Below, piece by piece: positions 7,403-10,353 of a stretch of DNA of 10,353 bases (positions are counted from its first letter, which is position 1; every line of letters starts with the position of its first letter). The stretch covers positions 151,515 to 161,867 of the forward strand of contig FR899741.1 in assembly GCA_000437275.1 (NCBI GenBank), given 5' to 3'. Below the pieces are notes generated by a model. The model worked only from the letters and a program-made list of their open reading frames with translations. It was not told the origin of the DNA and ran no database searches. Source of the DNA: Clostridium sp. CAG:411. GTDB lineage: Bacteria; Bacillota; Clostridia; Lachnospirales; Lachnospiraceae. The position numbers and the translations under genes were made by a program.

Positions 7403-7430
7403 CTTTCCACCACTAAATAGTGGTGGAAAG
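7403..7430 (-). promoter_or_regulatory. Perfect 12-13 bp hairpin after the major prepilin gene, no U-tract
   Basis: CTTTCCACCACTA and TAGTGGTGGAAAG are exact complements around a two-base centre, so 12 pairs can close a tetraloop. It begins 14 bases after the prepilin stop. On the transcribed strand it is followed by TATACATAAAGG and on the other strand by CAAATCATT, so neither side has the U-run of an intrinsic terminator. A 3' mRNA stabiliser or processing site that keeps pilin message abundant relative to pilD is the likely role (inference). Confidence 0.65.
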
Positions 7431-7444
7431 CAAATCATTAAAAA

Positions 7445-7966
7445 TTATTCACCAGAATTGCTACTTCCAGAACTTGTTATCTTATTATTTTTATCATCTG
7501 CACGTCCTGAGAACTTGTCACTAACAACTAAGCCTTTATGACTTGCACTTTTACTTGCAACAGATACATAACAAACGCCATCCTTTGTAATACCAAATGT
7601 AACTGTAGCACCCTTTGCCTCTTTTGACTTAAACGCTTCTGTTACTTTAGAATCTGTATCATATGCCTCTCCTGCAACAGCTACATACTCAGTCTTAACC
7701 TCATCTGGTAAATTAGCAATTCCAGAAAAAGTTACTGCTCCACTTGCAGTATACTCTGATTCAGCAATTGCTGATTTAAAGTTTGTCAAGCAAGTATCCA
7801 ATGTTGTCTCATCCTTTCTCTCTCTAGATTTCTCTAAATAAGGAATAAGCTGTGTACCAATCAAAGCAATTAAGATTGCCATAATTGCAATAACGATAAT
7901 CAGTTCGATCATTGAGAAACCTTTTTTACCTTTCTTTTTCTGTAGGTCAGTAATTTTCTTTACCAT
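7445..7966 (-). CDS. pilA: Major type IV prepilin (PilA-like)
   Basis: The shaft subunit of the pilus. The leader MVKKITDLQKKKGKKG is strongly basic and ends at Gly16; the mature protein starts FSMIELIIVIAIMAILIALIG, with Phe1, Glu5 and a long hydrophobic helix for packing in the filament core and for membrane storage. The mature protein is about 157 aa, in the usual major-pilin range. The two cysteines, C59 (end of the helix) and C132 (GVCYVSVAS, a beta strand), could form a disulfide. The C-terminus is a Ser/Asn-rich tail (SSGSSNSGE). Start choice: the ATG at 7972 has only 2 bases between it and AAGGAG, whereas the ATG at 7966 has 8, so 7966 is preferred (173 aa). Its place between pilC and pilD, the promoter-like sequence upstream and the hairpin downstream support a high-output subunit; whether it is the major pilin is inferred. 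Confidence 0.92.
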   Translation of the reverse strand: MVKKITDLQKKKGKKGFSMIELIIVIAIMAILIALIGTQLIPYLEKSRERKDETTLDTCLTNFKSAIAESEYTASGAVTFSGIANLPDEVKTEYVAVAGEAYDTDSKVTEAFKSKEAKGATVTFGITKDGVCYVSVASKSASHKGLVVSDKFSGRADDKNNKITSSGSSNSGE

Positions 7967-7974
7967 AACCATCT

Positions 7975-7980
7975 CTCCTT
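7975..7980 (-). promoter_or_regulatory. Ribosome binding site fixing the major prepilin start
   Basis: AAGGAG (minus strand) is followed by AGATGGTTATG. The first ATG (7970-7972) is only 2 bases away and too close; the second (7964-7966) is 8 bases away, the normal spacing. Confidence 0.75.
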
Positions 7981-7998
7981 TTCTGTTTGTTTTTCTTC

Positions 7999-8013
7999 GG
8001 CATTATGTATGCC
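7999..8013 (-). other. Small inverted repeat in the major prepilin leader
   Basis: GGCAT, five loop bases (ACATA), then ATGCC: a perfect 5-bp inverted repeat about 33 bases before the prepilin ATG. If transcription starts at the promoter-like sequence just upstream, it would lie at the very 5' end of the mRNA, where a hairpin can protect against decay. It could also be an operator half-site pair, or chance. Confidence 0.3.
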
Positions 8014-8017
8014 ATTT

Positions 8018-8046
8018 ATTAAAAGCATGTCCCCCCCTTACGTGAA
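8018..8046 (-). promoter_or_regulatory. Candidate internal promoter for the major prepilin, with G7 in the spacer
   Basis: On the minus strand TTCACG (8041-8046; 4 of 6 to the -35 consensus) and TTTAAT (8018-8023; 5 of 6 to the -10) are exactly 17 bases apart. The spacer contains seven consecutive G (8031-8037). It sits in the 88-bp gap between the pilC stop and the prepilin start, where a dedicated promoter for the most abundant subunit would make sense. The match is moderate and may be chance. Confidence 0.35.
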
Positions 8047-8054
8047 ACACGCAA

Positions 8055-9266
8055 TTAACCTTGCTCAATTGCACTATACATCTTAAGTATTGGCATATAG
8101 ATAGCCATTAATATAACCATAATGATTAAACCTAAGACAACAATAATCATTGGCTCCAGCAAAGCTGTCATAGATGTTGTTGCTACCTCTACTTCTTCTT
8201 CGTAATAATCAGCAATCTTCTCCAACATACCTTCCACATTACCCGTCTCTTCACCGATACGTGTCATCTGATGTACCATAGGCGGAAATATACCACTCTC
8301 TCTTAAAGGAATAGAAAGAGGAACACCACGCTTAATCTCATCTACTGTCTCATTCAATGCATCTCTAACAATTACATTACCAATTACCTTAGATGTAATC
8401 TCCACTGCATCCACCAAAGAAATACCTGCTGCAAGCAATGTACTTAATGTTCTGGCAAAGGTGGCTGACGCTGATTTCACAGTCAAATCATTAATAACTG
8501 GTATCCGCAATGCTAATCTTGAAAAAAACAGTTGTCCATTTGGTGTCTTTCGAAATACCTGAATACCGAAAATAGCCAAACCAACTATAATAATGAGCAA
8601 CCACCAAAAATGCTTTACAAAATCACTCATGGCAATAACAGCCCTTGTAATCTGTGGCAATTCTGAACCCAAACTGTCAAACATATCCTGAAACTGTGGA
8701 AATACCACTACCAACATAACAATAACAACGACAATTGCCACACAAATAACTACGATTGGATATGTCAACGCCTTTTTTACCTGCCCTTGCACTTTGGCTT
8801 GTTTTTCAAACTGTACTGCCATACGTTCAAAGGCAATTTCCAAACTACCGGAAGCTTCTCCTGCTTCCACCATATGTATCAATAAAGGTGGAAATGTCTC
8901 TTTATGTTTGCTCATAGCAGACGTAAGACTTTCTCCCTTTTCTACATCTATCTGTACCTGCTTGGTTGCCTCACGAAGCACCTTGTTTTCCGTTTGCTCT
9001 GAAAGCATCTGTAAGGCATTTAAGATTGTAACACCCGCAGCTAAGATACTATTAAACTGTCGGCAAAATACACTTAAATCTCTTGGCTTTACCTTTTTGC
9101 TTCCAATACTAATATCCTTACTTAAAAAGGTTTGTTCTTTTACCGAAATCGGTATCAGTCCTTCATTCTTCACAAACTCTTTTACGCGGTCTTCATTCTG
9201 TGCTTCCATCGTCCCTTTTTTCTGTTTACCAGACTTGTCCACCGCTATATATTCATATGTCGCCAC
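8055..9266 (-). CDS. pilC: PilC inner-membrane platform protein (GspF/PilC family)
   Basis: The polytopic membrane core of the T4P motor, onto which the ATPases dock. At 403 aa it has the family's usual length and shows both T2SSF repeats. The first, at about 67-190, runs from FCRQFNSILAAGVTILNALQ through VEAGEASGSLEIAFERMA. The second, at about 270-393, runs from FARTLSTLLAAGISLVDAVE through RIGEETGNVEGMLEKIADYYEEEVE. Transmembrane helices are at about 169-190, 221-237 and 370-394. The N-terminal 60 residues (YEYIAVDKSGKQKKG) are the usual PilC/GspF N-terminal segment. The start is a GTG at 9266 with AGAGGTG 5 bases upstream; an out-of-frame ATG overlaps it (ATGTGG, from 9268). The gene follows pilT by 24 bp, in the same operon. 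Confidence 0.96.
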   Translation of the reverse strand: MATYEYIAVDKSGKQKKGTMEAQNEDRVKEFVKNEGLIPISVKEQTFLSKDISIGSKKVKPRDLSVFCRQFNSILAAGVTILNALQMLSEQTENKVLREATKQVQIDVEKGESLTSAMSKHKETFPPLLIHMVEAGEASGSLEIAFERMAVQFEKQAKVQGQVKKALTYPIVVICVAIVVVIVMLVVVFPQFQDMFDSLGSELPQITRAVIAMSDFVKHFWWLLIIIVGLAIFGIQVFRKTPNGQLFFSRLALRIPVINDLTVKSASATFARTLSTLLAAGISLVDAVEITSKVIGNVIVRDALNETVDEIKRGVPLSIPLRESGIFPPMVHQMTRIGEETGNVEGMLEKIADYYEEEVEVATTSMTALLEPMIIVVLGLIIMVILMAIYMPILKMYSAIEQG

Positions 9267-9290
9267 ATTATCACCTCTCTACTATTCGTC

Positions 9291-10349
9291 TTAGAACATC
9301 CTCTTTTCTAAAGAACTAGGATCTACGGCATAAGACAGAGCATGATCTGCATCAATCTTACGTTTTAGATACAAATCAAAAATTGCATCATCCATCAATT
9401 GCATACCAAGTTTCTTATTGGTCTGTATCATAGATGGTATCTGATGACTTTTAGCCTCACGTATCAAATTCTTGATAGCCGGATTAGCCAACATAACCTC
9501 AAATGCCGCCACACGACCTCTTCCGCCAACAACAGGCATAAGTTGCTGTGAAATAACAGCTTCTAACACCTCTGCTAACTGAATACGAGTCTGTTGCTGT
9601 TGTTCTGGTGGGAACACATCAATAATACGGTCAATCGTTGGTGCTGCACCAATTGTATGCAAAGTAGAAAATACCAAATGACCTGTCTCTGCTGCTTCCA
9701 ATGCAACCTGTATCGTATCCAGATCACGCATCTCTCCTACCAAAATTACATCAGGGTCTTCACGAAGTGCTGCACGAAGTGCCACCCCAAATCCTCCTGT
9801 ATCCAAACCAATCTCACGCTGATTCATAATTGATTTTTTATGATTATGCACATACTCGATTGGGTCTTCCAATGTAATACAATGATGCGCATACGTCTCA
9901 TTGATGATATTCATTAAAGAGGCAAGACTGGTAGATTTACCACTACCTGTCGGTCCAGTCACAAGAACCAATCCTCTTCTAAGTTCTGTCAATCCTAATA
10001 TCGAAGGTGGCAATCCCAATTGTTCTGGGGTTGGAATTTCTGTATTAATCAAACGAAGTACGCAAGCATAGGTACCCCTTTGCTTGAAGATATTAACACG
10101 AAAGCGTCCCAACTCAGGCAATGAATAAGAGAAATCAACCTCGCCTTTTTCTACTAATGTCTCTGTAGTTCTCTTAGAGAGCATCGGCTGTATCATCTGC
10201 TCTGTATCCTCTGGCATCAGTCTTGGACAACTGATCACATCCTCCAAAATACCATTTATTCTAAATTTAGGAGGGATACCCACTGAAATATGAACATCAG
10301 ATGCACCTCTTTGTCTAGCTTCAGCTAGTAATTCCTGTATCGTAATCAT
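9291..10349 (-). CDS. pilT: PilT twitching-motility retraction ATPase
   Basis: A hexameric cytoplasmic ATPase that drives pilus disassembly. Domains in order: an N-terminal PAS-like region with ARQRGASDVHIS (11-22); Walker A GPTGSGKST (132-140); Asp box ITLEDPIEY (158-166); Walker B DPDVILVGEMRD (198-209) with the catalytic Glu at 206; His box TGHLVFSTLHT (222-232). The C-terminal AIKNLIRE (291-298) matches the PilT-specific AIRNLIRE motif needed for retraction, and there is no tetracysteine zinc motif or long N-terminal domain, so this is PilT, not PilB. At 352 aa the length is normal. The ATG at 10349 fits the family start, but only four bases of upstream sequence are present, so its SD cannot be checked and a slightly longer reading is possible. 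Confidence 0.97.
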   Translation of the reverse strand: MITIQELLAEARQRGASDVHISVGIPPKFRINGILEDVISCPRLMPEDTEQMIQPMLSKRTTETLVEKGEVDFSYSLPELGRFRVNIFKQRGTYACVLRLINTEIPTPEQLGLPPSILGLTELRRGLVLVTGPTGSGKSTSLASLMNIINETYAHHCITLEDPIEYVHNHKKSIMNQREIGLDTGGFGVALRAALREDPDVILVGEMRDLDTIQVALEAAETGHLVFSTLHTIGAAPTIDRIIDVFPPEQQQQTRIQLAEVLEAVISQQLMPVVGGRGRVAAFEVMLANPAIKNLIREAKSHQIPSMIQTNKKLGMQLMDDAIFDLYLKRKIDADHALSYAVDPSSLEKRMF

Positions 10350-10353
10350 AGCC

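Noticed and set aside
7403..7430. Intrinsic terminator after the major prepilin
   Set aside because: The stem is strong, but there is no U-tract on either strand, and pilD follows 25 bp later with its own SD and no evident promoter.
8794..9294. Plus-strand open frame of 166 codons opposite pilC
   Set aside because: The well-supported PilC protein lies on the other strand, and the translation has no recognisable fold or start signal.

Overview
The window is one block of a type IV pilus (T4P) operon. Every gene is on the minus strand, so transcription runs from high to low coordinates. The DNA is AT-rich, the genes are tightly packed with purine-rich Shine-Dalgarno (SD) sequences, and GTG starts occur. 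PilP, the PilQ secretin and other outer-membrane parts are absent from the window. These signs suggest a monoderm low-GC Firmicute of class Clostridia, perhaps Lachnospiraceae; the family-level placement is inference.

In transcription order the genes are: pilT-type ATPase (9291-10349), pilC platform protein (8055-9266), major prepilin (7445-7966), pilD prepilin peptidase (6614-7378), a PilM-PilN fusion (4704-6476), pilO (3920-4690), a long PilV-like minor prepilin (2631-3830), a very large PilX-like minor prepilin (135-2627), and the first 38 codons of another prepilin-like gene (1-114) that runs off the left edge. The extension ATPase PilB is not in the window and may lie beyond an edge. The visible order resembles the clostridial T4P clusters known from C. 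difficile and C. perfringens.

The proteins form a nearly complete machine. PilD cleaves and methylates the prepilins. PilC with PilM-PilN and PilO forms the inner-membrane assembly platform. PilT drives retraction. The major prepilin supplies the shaft, and the PilV-like, PilX-like and truncated prepilins are candidates for an initiating or tip complex.

Non-coding sequence is confined to four gaps of about 75-140 bp; the remaining gaps are 3 to 24 bp. The longer gaps hold structure: a promoter-like sequence with a G7 tract before the major prepilin, a 12-13 bp perfect hairpin with no U-tract after it, a multi-hairpin leader before pilM-pilN with the SD inside a palindrome, and an 11-bp hairpin followed by U4 between pilO and the minor prepilins. 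Together they suggest tuning of subunit ratios inside one operon. No mobile elements, CRISPR arrays, tRNAs or rRNAs were seen. No wholly new system is evident; the notable items are the PilM-PilN fusion, the giant PilX-like subunit and the intergenic RNA structures.
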